Source: Bacteroidales bacterium
GTDB lineage: Bacteria > Bacteroidota > Bacteroidia > Bacteroidales > UBA932
DNA: 64,000 nt
NCBI GenBank assembly: GCA_017400135.1
Contig: JAFPVJ010000024.1
Span: 1 to 64,000 of the forward strand
Direction: 5' to 3'
The translations under genes were made by a program, and so were the position numbers. Position 1 is the stretch's first letter. Each line of letters begins with the position of its first letter. Shown here piece after piece: positions 43,364 through 52,053 of this stretch. Below the pieces are notes generated by a model. That model worked only from the letters and a program-made list of their open reading frames with translations, was not told where the DNA came from and did no database searches.

Positions 43364-44332
43364 CTAGCTCAAGGCGGAGAGGGCATCGGAGAGGGTGAGG
43401 GCGTCTTCGACGTGGAATCCGCCCGTGCGGGTGCGCCGCAGCGAGCCCAGGAAAGCGCCGCTCCCCAGCGCTTCACCCAGATCCCGGGCCAGCGCCCGGA
43501 TGTAGGTCCCCTTGGTGCAGGAGACCCGGACCAGCGCGCACGGCAGGTCCAGCCCCTCCAGCGGAATCACGTTGATCCGGGGGTTGACCCGCGCCTCGAT
43601 GCCCTCGACGGTCGATTCCTGGAAGGCCGGAGTGCCAGGAGAGTTCGGGATGCATTCCCCCGAAGGGGTCAAAGTTTCTGCATCCCGAACTCTCCTGGGG
43701 CTCCGGGCCCCATCGCAAGCACCCCGACCGTCACAAAGCCCGCAACCTCCGAACTCGACCAGCTCGATCTCCGGGATGCAGATGCGCTGCCGCGTCAACA
43801 ACTCCGTCGCGCTGTGGTCGAAAACCCCCTCGCCCCGCTGCGCCGCCTTGTACGCCTTCCGCGCCATCTCATACGCCCGCACGCCATCCACCGACTTCGC
43901 CGAAAAGAGTGGAGCCACCTGCTCCTGCTCCCCGACAAACGACGGCAGGACGGCCTGCAGCGCCTCCTCATTCACCCCCTCCAGCGGCCAGCGCCGGTCA
44001 ATCTCCTTCTCCCGGTCGTAGGAAGGCGTCGTCGCGCCCAGCACCACGCCGGCGAGATATTCCTTCTCGTGCCGCTGCAACTCGTCCGCCAGCTTGGTCG
44101 CCTTGCCGACGCATACCAGCAGCACGCCGGTCGCCAGCGGGTCCAGCGTCCCCGCGTGACCGACTTTCAGTTTCTTCTGGTGGAAATGTTTCCCAGCCGC
44201 CCACTTCACCTTGCGGATCACGTCGGCGGAAGTCCAACGCCAGGGCTTGTCGATGGGAATGATGATTCCCGACGGATAATCTTCGATCTTATCCGTCAGG
44301 GTCATGCCCTTGCGCAGGATCAGCGGGTCCAT
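43364..44332 (-). CDS. truB: tRNA pseudouridine-55 synthase with a palindromic in-frame insertion
   Basis: The 322-residue enzyme makes pseudouridine 55 in the tRNA T-loop. It has DKPWRWTSADVIRKVKW, the catalytic loop GHAGTLDPLATGVL (Asp64), YLAGVVLGATTPSYD and the C-terminal CTKGTYIRALARDLGEALG...LRRTRTGGF. Between ELVEFGG and RINVIPLEGLDLP the sequence departs from the family for about 50 residues (GLCDGRGACDGARSPRRVR...). This corresponds to the 20-bp perfect inverted repeat at 43635-43698. The frame is kept and both sides remain family-like, so the protein may still fold with a surface loop. It lies 3 bp after rpiB. Confidence 0.9.
   Translation of the reverse strand: MDPLILRKGMTLTDKIEDYPSGIIIPIDKPWRWTSADVIRKVKWAAGKHFHQKKLKVGHAGTLDPLATGVLLVCVGKATKLADELQRHEKEYLAGVVLGATTPSYDREKEIDRRWPLEGVNEEALQAVLPSFVGEQEQVAPLFSAKSVDGVRAYEMARKAYKAAQRGEGVFDHSATELLTRQRICIPEIELVEFGGCGLCDGRGACDGARSPRRVRDAETLTPSGECIPNSPGTPAFQESTVEGIEARVNPRINVIPLEGLDLPCALVRVSCTKGTYIRALARDLGEALGSGAFLGSLRRTRTGGFHVEDALTLSDALSALS
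43625..43707. repeat. Palindromic element inserted in frame in truB
   Basis: CCAGGAGAGTTCGGGATGCA (43635-43654) is perfectly inverted at 43679-43698, with outer partial pairing GGCCGGAG / CTCCGGGCC. The 24-nt loop holds CCCCCGAAGGGG. The core GCATTCCCCCGAAGGGG...TTTCTGC recurs in the hairpin after miaB (GCATTCCCCGAAGGG...TTTCCTGC), while the outer arms differ. Confidence 0.8.
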
Positions 44333-44335
44333 GGG

Positions 44336-44764
44336 TCAGACCGGAATCTTGTCGATGCGCCTCTGATGCCGGCCTCCGGCAAATTCCGTGGTGAGCCAGA
44401 CCCGCACGATGCTGACCGCCATCCGGTAAGAGATGAACCGGGCCGGCATCACGAGGACGTTGGCGTTGTTGTGCTCTTTTACCAGCTTGCCGATGGCCGT
44501 GTTCCACGCCAGGCCGGCGCGGATGCCCTTGTGATGATTGAGGGTCATGGCCATCCCGTTGCCGGTGCCGCAGAGGGCGATGCCCAGGTCGGCCTCCCCC
44601 GCCTCGACGGCGGCAGCCATCGGATGGGCTACATCCGTATAATCCATACTTTCAGTGCTGTCCGTTCCGAAATTCAGCACCTCATATCCCTTGCCCAGCA
44701 GGTAGGAAATCAACTTGGCCTTGTACTCCACGCCCGCGTGGTCCGAGCAGATTGCGATAGTCAT
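44336..44764 (-). CDS. rpiB: Ribose-5-phosphate isomerase B
   Basis: The 142-residue LacAB/RpiB-family enzyme interconverts ribose 5-phosphate and ribulose 5-phosphate. It has CSDHAGVEYKAKL at the N-terminus, MDYTDVAHPMA, the catalytic Cys65 in GIALCGTGNGMAMTLNHHKGIRAGL, and the phosphate-binding HNNANVLVMPARF. Length is normal. truB lies 3 bp downstream, suggesting co-transcription. Confidence 0.92.
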   Translation of the reverse strand: MTIAICSDHAGVEYKAKLISYLLGKGYEVLNFGTDSTESMDYTDVAHPMAAAVEAGEADLGIALCGTGNGMAMTLNHHKGIRAGLAWNTAIGKLVKEHNNANVLVMPARFISYRMAVSIVRVWLTTEFAGGRHQRRIDKIPV

Positions 44765-44795
44765 AGAAATGTGTTTTAGTGCCTTAAAGATAACG

Positions 44796-46976
44796 TTATT
44801 TCCTGGAATAGCGAAGCAGGAGGCTTGAGCGGCGGTCAGGCAGGGTCAGGAGGAGACCGTCGGCAAGGGCGCGGCCGGTCATTTCAAACGTCGGGCCTGC
44901 GGGCTGGGTCCAAACACCTTCGTCTGGTATCAGCAAGGCCGGATCAGGCTTGTGGCCAAGGCGGATCTGCGTCCGGCCGGGAGTGGCGACATCGGGATCG
45001 TAGCTCAGCCGATAGGTCGCATCCGGATCCAGTCCGAGCAACTGTACCGTGTAAGTCGAGTCCGGAGACTCTTTCCGGCGGAAAGCGACGACGATGCCTG
45101 TCCCGTCGGACGGACGGTCCAGCTGATAGGCCATCCATTGGTCGGCGCCCGTGATATCCCCATACCCGCTCAGCGGGTAGAAATCCTCCAGGAAATAATC
45201 TTTCAGGCCCCGAAACTGGCGGATCAGGGCCTTTTCCCCTTCGATCGAAGGACTGCTGTAGCCGCCCAAAGCACCCCAGGTGAAGTTCACTCCGGCAGCC
45301 AGGATCGAACGGTAATCATAGGGGTTCATGCTGGCGCCGCAGGTGCAGTTGACCGGCAGCCACTGATTGAGGTAATAGCCGTGGCACTGCTTCCCGTCGA
45401 TATAGTTGGAATAGTCCGAACGCCAAAGCGTGATGGCCCGGGAGATCATTTCAAAATCCAGTCGCCGTCCGCCGCCGGCGCAGTTGTCCATGATCAGGTG
45501 CGGCAACTGTTCGTGCAGGAAGTCCAGGTACCGGTACAGGCCGGCGATGTATTTGACCTCCGTCATTCCCCGGCGTCCGGGCTCGTCGTTATTGAGCCAG
45601 AAGGGCTCCGGCATGATGTTGAAGTCCTGGCGATAGACGTCTACCTTATTATCCGTTATACTCTGCAGGATCTCGTTGCACACCCATTCCAGTGCGGCCG
45701 GGTTGCCCAGGTTGACGATGAAGGCCGAATCCACGGGTTCGTCCAGGGGCACGGCCGGCGCGCCCGATGCGGCGAGCATCCATTCCGGGTGGGCGTGGGC
45801 CCAGTCCGAGTCCACATTCGCCCGTTCGGGCTCGTACCAGAGCAGAAGTTTGCTCCCGGCCTCATGCGCGGCATCGGCGACGGGCGCGATACCGTCGGGG
45901 AAACGCTGCCGGTCAGGCGTCCAGTTGCCAACGGCGTTGTGCCACCAGTACCCGTTCTTATAGTCTCCTGCCCGGTCGAACCAGCCCGCATCGATCCAAA
46001 ACACGTCGGCATTGGTGCCCAGGCGTGCCTGCTGGCGGATGGAGGCGATGGCAAGGTAGTCTGTCAGACAGACGAATTCGTCGCAGGGCCAGGGCCCGTG
46101 GTGGTCCAAGCCGGAAAAGATCGGCACTTCGACCGGGCGCCCGGATGCTTCCGGATGGTGATGGGCAAGGATGAATCGGCGCAGGCGGTTCTGCCCGTCC
46201 ATGCGGTCCTCCCCTTCCCAGGGAACGAGGAAGACCGCTGCTACCCTAATCTCCTCGCCGGGACGCAGATAGGCGTCGAAGTCACGCAGGCCCGCTTTGA
46301 TCTGGAATCCTCCCCCGCGGCGGGAAACGTCCGTCCGCGTGATATCGGCCGTCCAGCTGCCGGTCCAACCGATACCATACACGATGCCGCCGGCGGGAGT
46401 CCGGACGTTGAAATAGGGCATCGTATGGCTGGAGGAGCGCCCGCCGTCAGGCTCAAGGTGCAAGGTCTGGCCGGAGGTCAGCAGCGTATCGCGGGAGCAG
46501 AAGTCGGCGGCGCTGAAATAAGGCCCGTCGGCGTAGAAGACGGTTCCGCCCGCCGGCTGCACCAAGTCCAGCGTGCGCACTTCGGCGAGCGGCGGGGTGT
46601 CGGCGCCAGAGGTATTGCGGAAACTCAGGACCCATTCGGCGGCGTTCCAGTCGCTGAAACGCTTGACCCGGCACTCGACCTGGAGCCCGGTTCCGGGGTC
46701 CGTCCAGGTGTAGGCGGTCAGCGTCTCATTCGGGTGTTTCGACTGCGCGCAGGCTGCCTTGCTGAAACGCCAGCGCGGCAGCAGTTTCGCAGAGGGGACG
46801 CCCCCGTAGGTGAAGGAGAACGGCGGCACCTTCCCACGCGCGAATGCGCTTTCGGCCCAGCGCCCGCAATCCCATTCGTCCGTATCCTGCCGGAGCACGG
46901 CCTGTGCCCCCAGCGTCTGTGCAAAGAATAAACCGGCCAGCAGGCAGCCCAGCACGGCCGTCATCTTTTTCCTCAT
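44796..46976 (-). CDS. Secreted GH36-type alpha-galactosidase
   Basis: The 726-residue protein has a signal peptide (to about residue 24), an N-terminal beta-sandwich domain and a TIM barrel with GH36 features. These are FWIDAGWF, LLLWYEPERA, the nucleophile Asp in KVDVYRQDFNIMP (about residue 451), and the acid/base Asp in DNCAGGGRRLDFEM (about residue 505). A C-terminal beta domain ends the protein. GH36 enzymes release alpha-linked galactose (or GalNAc) from raffinose-type sugars, galactomannan or host glycans; substrate preference cannot be told here. It is 31 bp upstream of rpiB on the same strand and divergent from the BlaI-type gene. Confidence 0.87.
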   Translation of the reverse strand: MRKKMTAVLGCLLAGLFFAQTLGAQAVLRQDTDEWDCGRWAESAFARGKVPPFSFTYGGVPSAKLLPRWRFSKAACAQSKHPNETLTAYTWTDPGTGLQVECRVKRFSDWNAAEWVLSFRNTSGADTPPLAEVRTLDLVQPAGGTVFYADGPYFSAADFCSRDTLLTSGQTLHLEPDGGRSSSHTMPYFNVRTPAGGIVYGIGWTGSWTADITRTDVSRRGGGFQIKAGLRDFDAYLRPGEEIRVAAVFLVPWEGEDRMDGQNRLRRFILAHHHPEASGRPVEVPIFSGLDHHGPWPCDEFVCLTDYLAIASIRQQARLGTNADVFWIDAGWFDRAGDYKNGYWWHNAVGNWTPDRQRFPDGIAPVADAAHEAGSKLLLWYEPERANVDSDWAHAHPEWMLAASGAPAVPLDEPVDSAFIVNLGNPAALEWVCNEILQSITDNKVDVYRQDFNIMPEPFWLNNDEPGRRGMTEVKYIAGLYRYLDFLHEQLPHLIMDNCAGGGRRLDFEMISRAITLWRSDYSNYIDGKQCHGYYLNQWLPVNCTCGASMNPYDYRSILAAGVNFTWGALGGYSSPSIEGEKALIRQFRGLKDYFLEDFYPLSGYGDITGADQWMAYQLDRPSDGTGIVVAFRRKESPDSTYTVQLLGLDPDATYRLSYDPDVATPGRTQIRLGHKPDPALLIPDEGVWTQPAGPTFEMTGRALADGLLLTLPDRRSSLLLRYSRK

Positions 46977-47025
46977 AATCCCTTTGTTTTCCGTAAAGAT
47001 ACAAAACTTCCGGGATCAAGAAAAA

Positions 47026-47070
47026 AACTAAAAAAATTAGTTGTATCATTAAATTAATTCGTTATATTTG
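47026..47070 (+). promoter_or_regulatory. Promoter and candidate operator of the BlaI/BlaR1 pair
   Basis: TTG (47041-47043), a 19-nt spacer and TATATTTG (47063-47070) fit the Bacteroidetes promoter. An inverted repeat AACTAA (47026-47031) / TTAGTT (47037-47042) overlaps the -33 box and is a plausible BlaI-type operator for self-repression. Confidence 0.55.
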
Positions 47071-47086
47071 TGGAAAACAAAGAGAA

Positions 47087-47452
47087 ATGAAAGCTTTAAC
47101 ACGGAAAGAGGAACGGATCATGGATTATTTCTGGAGAGAAGGCGCCTTGTTTGTCCGGGAGTTACGTGAGTTGTATCCTGACCCCAAGCCTCATTTCAAC
47201 ACGCTTTCCACCCAGGTCCGAACCCTGGAAAGCGAAGGATTCCTGAGCCACGAGGTCTTCGGACCGACCTATCGGTACAGACCGGCAGTGAGCAGGGAAG
47301 ATTACAGCAGGTCCTCCCTGTCTGTCTTGATTGACAAATGCTTCGACAGGTCTTATCTGCTTGCCGTTTCCACGCTGGTCCAGGACGAGAAAATCAGCGT
47401 GGATGAATTGAAAGCATTGATCGACCGGATTGAAAAAGGAAAGGACGCATGA
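47087..47452 (+). CDS. BlaI/MecI/CopY-family repressor
   Basis: The 121-residue protein is a winged-helix repressor: LTRKEERIMDYFWREGALFVRELRELY, then HFNTLSTQVRTLESEGFLSHEVFGPTYRYRPAVSREDY, then a dimerisation helix. In the family, the repressor is inactivated when its partner metalloprotease senses a signal. Here the partner is the next gene, which it overlaps by 4 bp. No beta-lactamase or efflux gene is nearby, so the regulon is unknown. Confidence 0.9.
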   Translation: MKALTRKEERIMDYFWREGALFVRELRELYPDPKPHFNTLSTQVRTLESEGFLSHEVFGPTYRYRPAVSREDYSRSSLSVLIDKCFDRSYLLAVSTLVQDEKISVDELKALIDRIEKGKDA

Positions 47453-49470
47453 TCGATTACTTGGTTTATTCCGGCAAAGTTGCCCTGTGTCTGGTCGCCT
47501 TTTTCGGCTTTTACCGCCTGTTCATGGGCAAAGAGACCTTCCATGGATGGAACCGCATCCTCCTGGTCGGGACTTCCTTTCTCTCTTTTGTCCTTCCCTT
47601 GATCCATGTGCCCATCCGCAAGGTGGTTCCCGCCCTGAATCCGTCTCCCTTCCCTGACGGAGGGTCGGTCTCCCCCGGGGAAAATATCCTTGCATCCGCC
47701 GCAGAACCCATGTTTGAGCCTATGCCGGGAAGCAATCCTCCTTCCTGGCTGGCCTCACTCACCTGGCAGGATGCCCTGGGAATCCTCTTGATTGCCGGAT
47801 CTGCGTTCTTCCTGCTGCGGATGCTTGTATCCCTGACAGGTGTGTTCCGGATCCTCCGTTCCGGAAAAGCAATCTCCAGAACGGAAAAATTCACCGTTCT
47901 CCTTACCGACCGCAATTTCCAACCCTTCAGCTGGATGCGATACATCGTCCTTCCCCGGGAGGAAAATGACACATACAGGGAACTGATCCTTCGCCATGAG
48001 AAAGCACATGTCACCCTCCGTCATTCCTATGACCGGCTGGCTATGGACCTTATGTGCGTCCTTCAGTGGTTCAATCCCGTCATCTGGCTGATCCGGGATG
48101 AACTGAATGCCCTTCACGAATGCGAAGCCGACCAGATGGTCCTGAGCCAGGGGACCGACATCAGGGATTATCAATACCTGCTCGTTCTCAAAGCCACTGA
48201 AGGGAAGGCCTTTTCCGTTACCAACAGCTTGAATCACAAGAACTTAAAAAGAAGGATCGATATGATGCTGAAAGAGGAATCCCGCCCTTCGGACCGCTGG
48301 AAATCACTCTTTGTCCTTCCCGTCACTGCACTGGTCCTGGCTCTCGGTTGCAAGACCGTACCTGTCCAGGAGCGCTTCGTTCCGGATCCGCTTCCCCCGA
48401 CGCAGGATACGCTTGTCGTGCAGTATGACAGTGGAGCGGACCGGTGGTATATCGAGGATGGGGCTGCCGGATTCGACCTGCGGCCGCGCTACAATGATTT
48501 GGATTGGGAGGGGCTGGCCCGTTCTGTCGATGCAGCCTTGTTGGCCGGCCCGTCCGTCAGGAAACGGCATACGGCCTGGGTTTCATTCATCGTCGGAGCT
48601 GACAGGAAAATGTCCCACGCCAACCTGTACCGCAGTTCCGGCCGTCGGGAGATGGATGACATGGCACTGCGCGCCCTCGACGGACTCCGCTACAAAGGAT
48701 GGCAGCCGGCCCGGAAGAACGGAAAACCGACGGACGTGACAGTAGTCTTTCCTGTCTATTTCACGCCCCGGATCAGTCCGGCTCCCCGCCTGCTGAAGGA
48801 TAAGTACAAGCATCCGCTGGATACGATACGCTATGTCTGGAATGACGATCCGACCCACAGGCCCTATCAGTTGAAAGGCTATCTGGTCGACGGCGTGTTC
48901 CATTCCGATTTCAAGCCGGACAAGAACGGTCTCGGCTTCAAGGGTTTAGACCTGGGCTCAGCCTGGCTCATCACGGATCCGCAGGTCAAGGCTCAATACG
49001 GCCTGGGGCCGGAAGACGGCTTGATGGGCATTACCACCAAGGCCTACGACGCAGCACACGGACGCCCCAGGGAGGTCATCGAAGAAGAAAAAGCCCGGTC
49101 TGCTCCCCGTGATCCCAGGCCGGCACGCAACGTCTTCCTGTGGGTTGCGCAAGGGGGTGAAAGGCTGGACAGCCTGCCCGGATTCAAAGGACAGGGATTT
49201 GACAGATTCGAGCGCTGGGCACATGAAAACGGCCAGCGCGTCCGCAATGCCGATCCCAGGGAGTCCGGCACGGTACACGTCACTTTCCTGGTAGATAAGG
49301 ATGGCCGTGTCCGCTCTCCCCACATCGTAAAGGGACTCAGCGAGGCTTATGACAACGCCGTCCTGGAGTTCCTTCTCAACTGCCCGACCTGGGAGCCCGC
49401 CGTCAAGGACGGGAAACCTGTCCCCGTGGTCATCTCGTGCGCCATCTGTTTCAATCCGATGATCCGGTAA
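47449..49470 (+). CDS. BlaR1-type M56 sensor peptidase with TonB-like C-terminal domains
   Basis: The 673-residue membrane protein begins with M56 transmembrane helices and the zinc motif HEKAH (about residues 182-186) in LILRHEKAHVTLRHSYDRLAMDLMCVLQWFNPVIW. LHECEADQMVL supplies the third ligand. After the last helix (LFVLPVTALVLALGC) come ~370 extracytoplasmic residues with two TonB-C-like units: VSFIVGADRKMSHANLYRSS...WQPARKNGKPTDVTVVFPVYF, and VHVTFLVDKDGRVRSPHIVKG...WEPAVKDGKPVPVVISCAICF. In place of the penicillin-binding sensor of BlaR1, these suggest an envelope or TonB-linked signal. It overlaps the repressor by 4 bp. Confidence 0.87.
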   Translation: MIDYLVYSGKVALCLVAFFGFYRLFMGKETFHGWNRILLVGTSFLSFVLPLIHVPIRKVVPALNPSPFPDGGSVSPGENILASAAEPMFEPMPGSNPPSWLASLTWQDALGILLIAGSAFFLLRMLVSLTGVFRILRSGKAISRTEKFTVLLTDRNFQPFSWMRYIVLPREENDTYRELILRHEKAHVTLRHSYDRLAMDLMCVLQWFNPVIWLIRDELNALHECEADQMVLSQGTDIRDYQYLLVLKATEGKAFSVTNSLNHKNLKRRIDMMLKEESRPSDRWKSLFVLPVTALVLALGCKTVPVQERFVPDPLPPTQDTLVVQYDSGADRWYIEDGAAGFDLRPRYNDLDWEGLARSVDAALLAGPSVRKRHTAWVSFIVGADRKMSHANLYRSSGRREMDDMALRALDGLRYKGWQPARKNGKPTDVTVVFPVYFTPRISPAPRLLKDKYKHPLDTIRYVWNDDPTHRPYQLKGYLVDGVFHSDFKPDKNGLGFKGLDLGSAWLITDPQVKAQYGLGPEDGLMGITTKAYDAAHGRPREVIEEEKARSAPRDPRPARNVFLWVAQGGERLDSLPGFKGQGFDRFERWAHENGQRVRNADPRESGTVHVTFLVDKDGRVRSPHIVKGLSEAYDNAVLEFLLNCPTWEPAVKDGKPVPVVISCAICFNPMIR

Positions 49471-49491
49471 GGGACCCTCGGCAGCGAAGCG

Positions 49492-50448
49492 TCAGCGCCG
49501 GGACCGGGCCAGGTCGAAAAGGGCGGGATTCAGGTGGCAATAGCCGTTCGGGTGTTTGTCCAGGTAGTCCTGGTGGTATTCGTCCGCGGGATAGAAACTG
49601 GCGAGGGGCAGGAGTTCCACCGGCATCTCTTCCACACCCAGCGCCCTCCTAACCCGGAGGAATTCCTGTTCCAGGATGGGCCGGTCTGCCTCCTCCTCAT
49701 AATAGACGCCCGTGCGGTAGCGCGTGCCTTCATCGCCGCCCTGCTTGTTGAGGCTGAGCGGGTCGATGATGCAGAAATACAGGCGGACCAGCTCCTCCAG
49801 GGTCACGATCTCGGGATTGTATCGCACGTGGACGCATTCTGCGTGCCCGGTCCGGTCCGTGTAGACCTGTTCGTAGGTCGGATTCTCGGTCCAGCCGTTG
49901 CAGAAGCCCACTTCCGTGAATTCCACGCCTTCGATCAGCTTGAAGTATTTCTGCGCGCCCCAGAAGCAGCCGGCGGCGAACCAGATCTCCCGCTGCGGCC
50001 CGTAGACCAGGGCGGCCATCTTCTCCAGCCAGTGCCAGTCCACTTCGTCGAAGGTGCCTGTTTCCCGGCTGTCGATGTCCAGGACGCCGGTCACTTCATG
50101 GCGCTGCCAGAGCGGGACGACGATCTCGCTGCGGGATACGGAGGAGCAGGCGATATGCCCGGGGAATTGCTCCACGTCCGGGACGACGACCGTGCGCCGC
50201 TCTTTCCACGCCGTCCCGCAGACGCCGCGCCCGAAGGCGATGCGTGTGCAGGCCACCGGCCCTTGGAAGGGCCCCAATACGAGTTCTTCGCTTTGGACGC
50301 GGTAGAACCCCGTCCACCAGAAGCCCATCTCCTGATGCAGCAGGGCGGCCATATTCGCCATCCGTGCAACCGGATCCGGCTCCCCGGCAAGCAGCGCCGC
50401 CACCTTCGGCATCAGCGCCCGGTATTTCTCTTCCTTCGTCATGTTCAT
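49492..50448 (-). CDS. Free-Met-R-sulfoxide reductase (GAF) fused to MsrA
   Basis: The 318-residue protein joins two methionine-sulfoxide repair enzymes. Residues 1-150 are a GAF-type fRMsr with Cys67, Cys77 and Cys101, the same spacing (10 and 24) as the E. coli fRMsr catalytic cysteines, in GPVACTRIAFGRGVCGTAW and HIACSSVSRSEIVVP. Residues ~152-318 are MsrA with catalytic Cys161 in FAAGCFWGAQKYFK, followed by GHAECVHVRYNP and YHQDYLDKHPNGYC. The fusion would repair free Met-R-O and Met-S-O (free or in protein). No signal peptide, so it is cytoplasmic. Its start lies 12 bp from the palindromic element at 50461. Confidence 0.9.
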   Translation of the reverse strand: MNMTKEEKYRALMPKVAALLAGEPDPVARMANMAALLHQEMGFWWTGFYRVQSEELVLGPFQGPVACTRIAFGRGVCGTAWKERRTVVVPDVEQFPGHIACSSVSRSEIVVPLWQRHEVTGVLDIDSRETGTFDEVDWHWLEKMAALVYGPQREIWFAAGCFWGAQKYFKLIEGVEFTEVGFCNGWTENPTYEQVYTDRTGHAECVHVRYNPEIVTLEELVRLYFCIIDPLSLNKQGGDEGTRYRTGVYYEEEADRPILEQEFLRVRRALGVEEMPVELLPLASFYPADEYHQDYLDKHPNGYCHLNPALFDLARSRR

Positions 50449-50460
50449 CTGTTTTATCTG

Positions 50461-50587
50461 GGACGCCTGGCACCCGTGATTTTCTCCACCCTACGGCCTT
50501 CGGCCTCCGCCTTCCCAGCCTGCGGCTGGGCCCCTCCCTCTACAAGCGAGGGTGCTTATGGTTCCGAAAATCAGATGCCAGGCGTCC
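50461..50587. repeat. Palindromic element with terminal inverted repeats and inner hairpins
   Basis: GGACGCCTGGCA (50461-50472) is inverted at 50576-50587. GATTTTC (50478-50484) is inverted as GAAAATC (50566-50572). Inside are GGCC-ttc-GGCC (50495-50505), CCCAGCC-tgc-GGCTGGG (50514-50530) and CCCTC-7-GAGGG (50536-50552). It fills the 152-bp gap between uxaB and the msr gene and may also stop the PUL transcript. Confidence 0.7.
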
Positions 50588-50600
50588 TATCAAGCGTCCG

Positions 50601-52040
50601 TCAAAGCACGGAGGCGACGGCGGCGCGCATGCCGGAGGCCTGGATCAGGGCCAGGTCGGCGGTCAGCAGGTCCGTCAGGCCGGGAATCGCGTTCAGGTCC
50701 TCGCCCCAGATGAATCCGTCGGCGAGCACGCCCTCCGCGACCTTCCGCACGTCTCCGATCGCCCAGAGGTCCTTCAGCGTCTGCATGATCTTCGGATCGT
50801 CGTTCGGAACAATCTCATCCTCGCCCCGCTTGCCACCCTTGTAATAGGTGCAGATGGCCGCCAGGCCCAGCACGATACCCTTCGGCAACTCTCCCTTGCG
50901 AGCCAGATAAGTCTTCAGACCCGGCAGGTCGCGCGTCTTGAACTTCGGGAACGAATTGAGCATGATCGAAGTGACGAAATGCTTCACGAAGGGATTGCGG
51001 AAACGCTCCATCACGTCAGAGCCGAACTTCTCGAGCTCCTCGACGGGCAGGTTGAGCGTCGGCAGCAGTTCCTCGAACATCACCTTCCGGACGAATGCGC
51101 CCACCTCCGGATCCTCGCAGCACTCCTTCACGGTGTTGAGCCCGCTCAGGTAGCCCACCGGAGAAAGCACGGTGTGAGGGCCGTTCAGGAGCGTCACCTT
51201 GCGCTCGTGGTACGGGGCCTCGGAAGGCACGAAGAGCACGTTCAGGCCGGCCTTGTCGGCCGGGAATTCGGCAGCGACGGACTGCGGCGCCTCGATCACC
51301 CAGAGGTGGAAGATCTCAGCCTTGTCCAGCAGGCGGTCCTCATAGCCGACCCGCTCGCAGAGCTGGGCGGCGGTGTCGCGCGGATAACCCGGAACGATGC
51401 GGTCCACCAGCGTGGAATACACGCCGCAGGCCGTCTCGAACCAGTCGCGGAAGCCTTCGCCGAGCTGCCAGAGCTCGATGTACTGGCGGATACACTCCTT
51501 CAGATGCTTACCGTTCTCGAAGATCAGCTCGCAGGGGAAGAGAATGAAACCCTTGCTCTTGTCGCCCTTGAAAAACTCGTAGCGGTGGTACAGGAGCTGG
51601 GTCAACTTGCCCGGATATGACGACGCGGGTGCGTCCTCGAACTTGCAGGCGGGGTCGAAAGCGATGCCCGCCTCCGTGGTATTGGAGATGATGAAACGCA
51701 TCTCGGGCTGCTCCGCCAGCTTCAGGTAAGCCTGGAAATCCGCATAAGGATTGAGGCCGCGGCTCACGACATCGATCAGGTCGACGCTGTCGATGGCCTC
51801 GCCGTTCAGGAGGCCTTGGAGATTGAGATGATACAGGCCGTCCTGCTCGTTGAGCCATTCGACCATGCCCTTTTCGATGGGCTGGACAACCACGACCGAA
51901 GCGTTGAAATCGGTCTTTTGGTTGGTCTTCCAGATGATCCACTCGATAAAGGCGCGGAGGAAATTGCCTTCTCCGAACTGAATAACCTTTTCGGTATACT
52001 GTTTGGCCTGGGGGGCCGTGGTACGATTAAGTCTTTCCAT
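50601..52040 (-). CDS. uxaB: Tagaturonate reductase (altronate oxidoreductase)
   Basis: The 479-residue NAD-dependent enzyme of the mannitol-dehydrogenase superfamily reduces D-tagaturonate to D-altronate in galacturonate breakdown. Visible marks are VIQFGEGNFLRAFIEWIIWKTN at the cofactor end, FIISNTTEAGIAFDP, FILFPCELIFENG, the core KVTLLNGPHTVLSPVGYLSG and the C-terminal NPFVKHFVTSIMLNSFPKFKTRDLP. The frame opens 23 codons upstream of the chosen ATG, but those residues have no family likeness. It follows uxaA by 13 bp, its partner in the pathway. Confidence 0.92.
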   Translation of the reverse strand: MERLNRTTAPQAKQYTEKVIQFGEGNFLRAFIEWIIWKTNQKTDFNASVVVVQPIEKGMVEWLNEQDGLYHLNLQGLLNGEAIDSVDLIDVVSRGLNPYADFQAYLKLAEQPEMRFIISNTTEAGIAFDPACKFEDAPASSYPGKLTQLLYHRYEFFKGDKSKGFILFPCELIFENGKHLKECIRQYIELWQLGEGFRDWFETACGVYSTLVDRIVPGYPRDTAAQLCERVGYEDRLLDKAEIFHLWVIEAPQSVAAEFPADKAGLNVLFVPSEAPYHERKVTLLNGPHTVLSPVGYLSGLNTVKECCEDPEVGAFVRKVMFEELLPTLNLPVEELEKFGSDVMERFRNPFVKHFVTSIMLNSFPKFKTRDLPGLKTYLARKGELPKGIVLGLAAICTYYKGGKRGEDEIVPNDDPKIMQTLKDLWAIGDVRKVAEGVLADGFIWGEDLNAIPGLTDLLTADLALIQASGMRAAVASVL

Positions 52041-52053
52041 AATTCTTCTAGTT

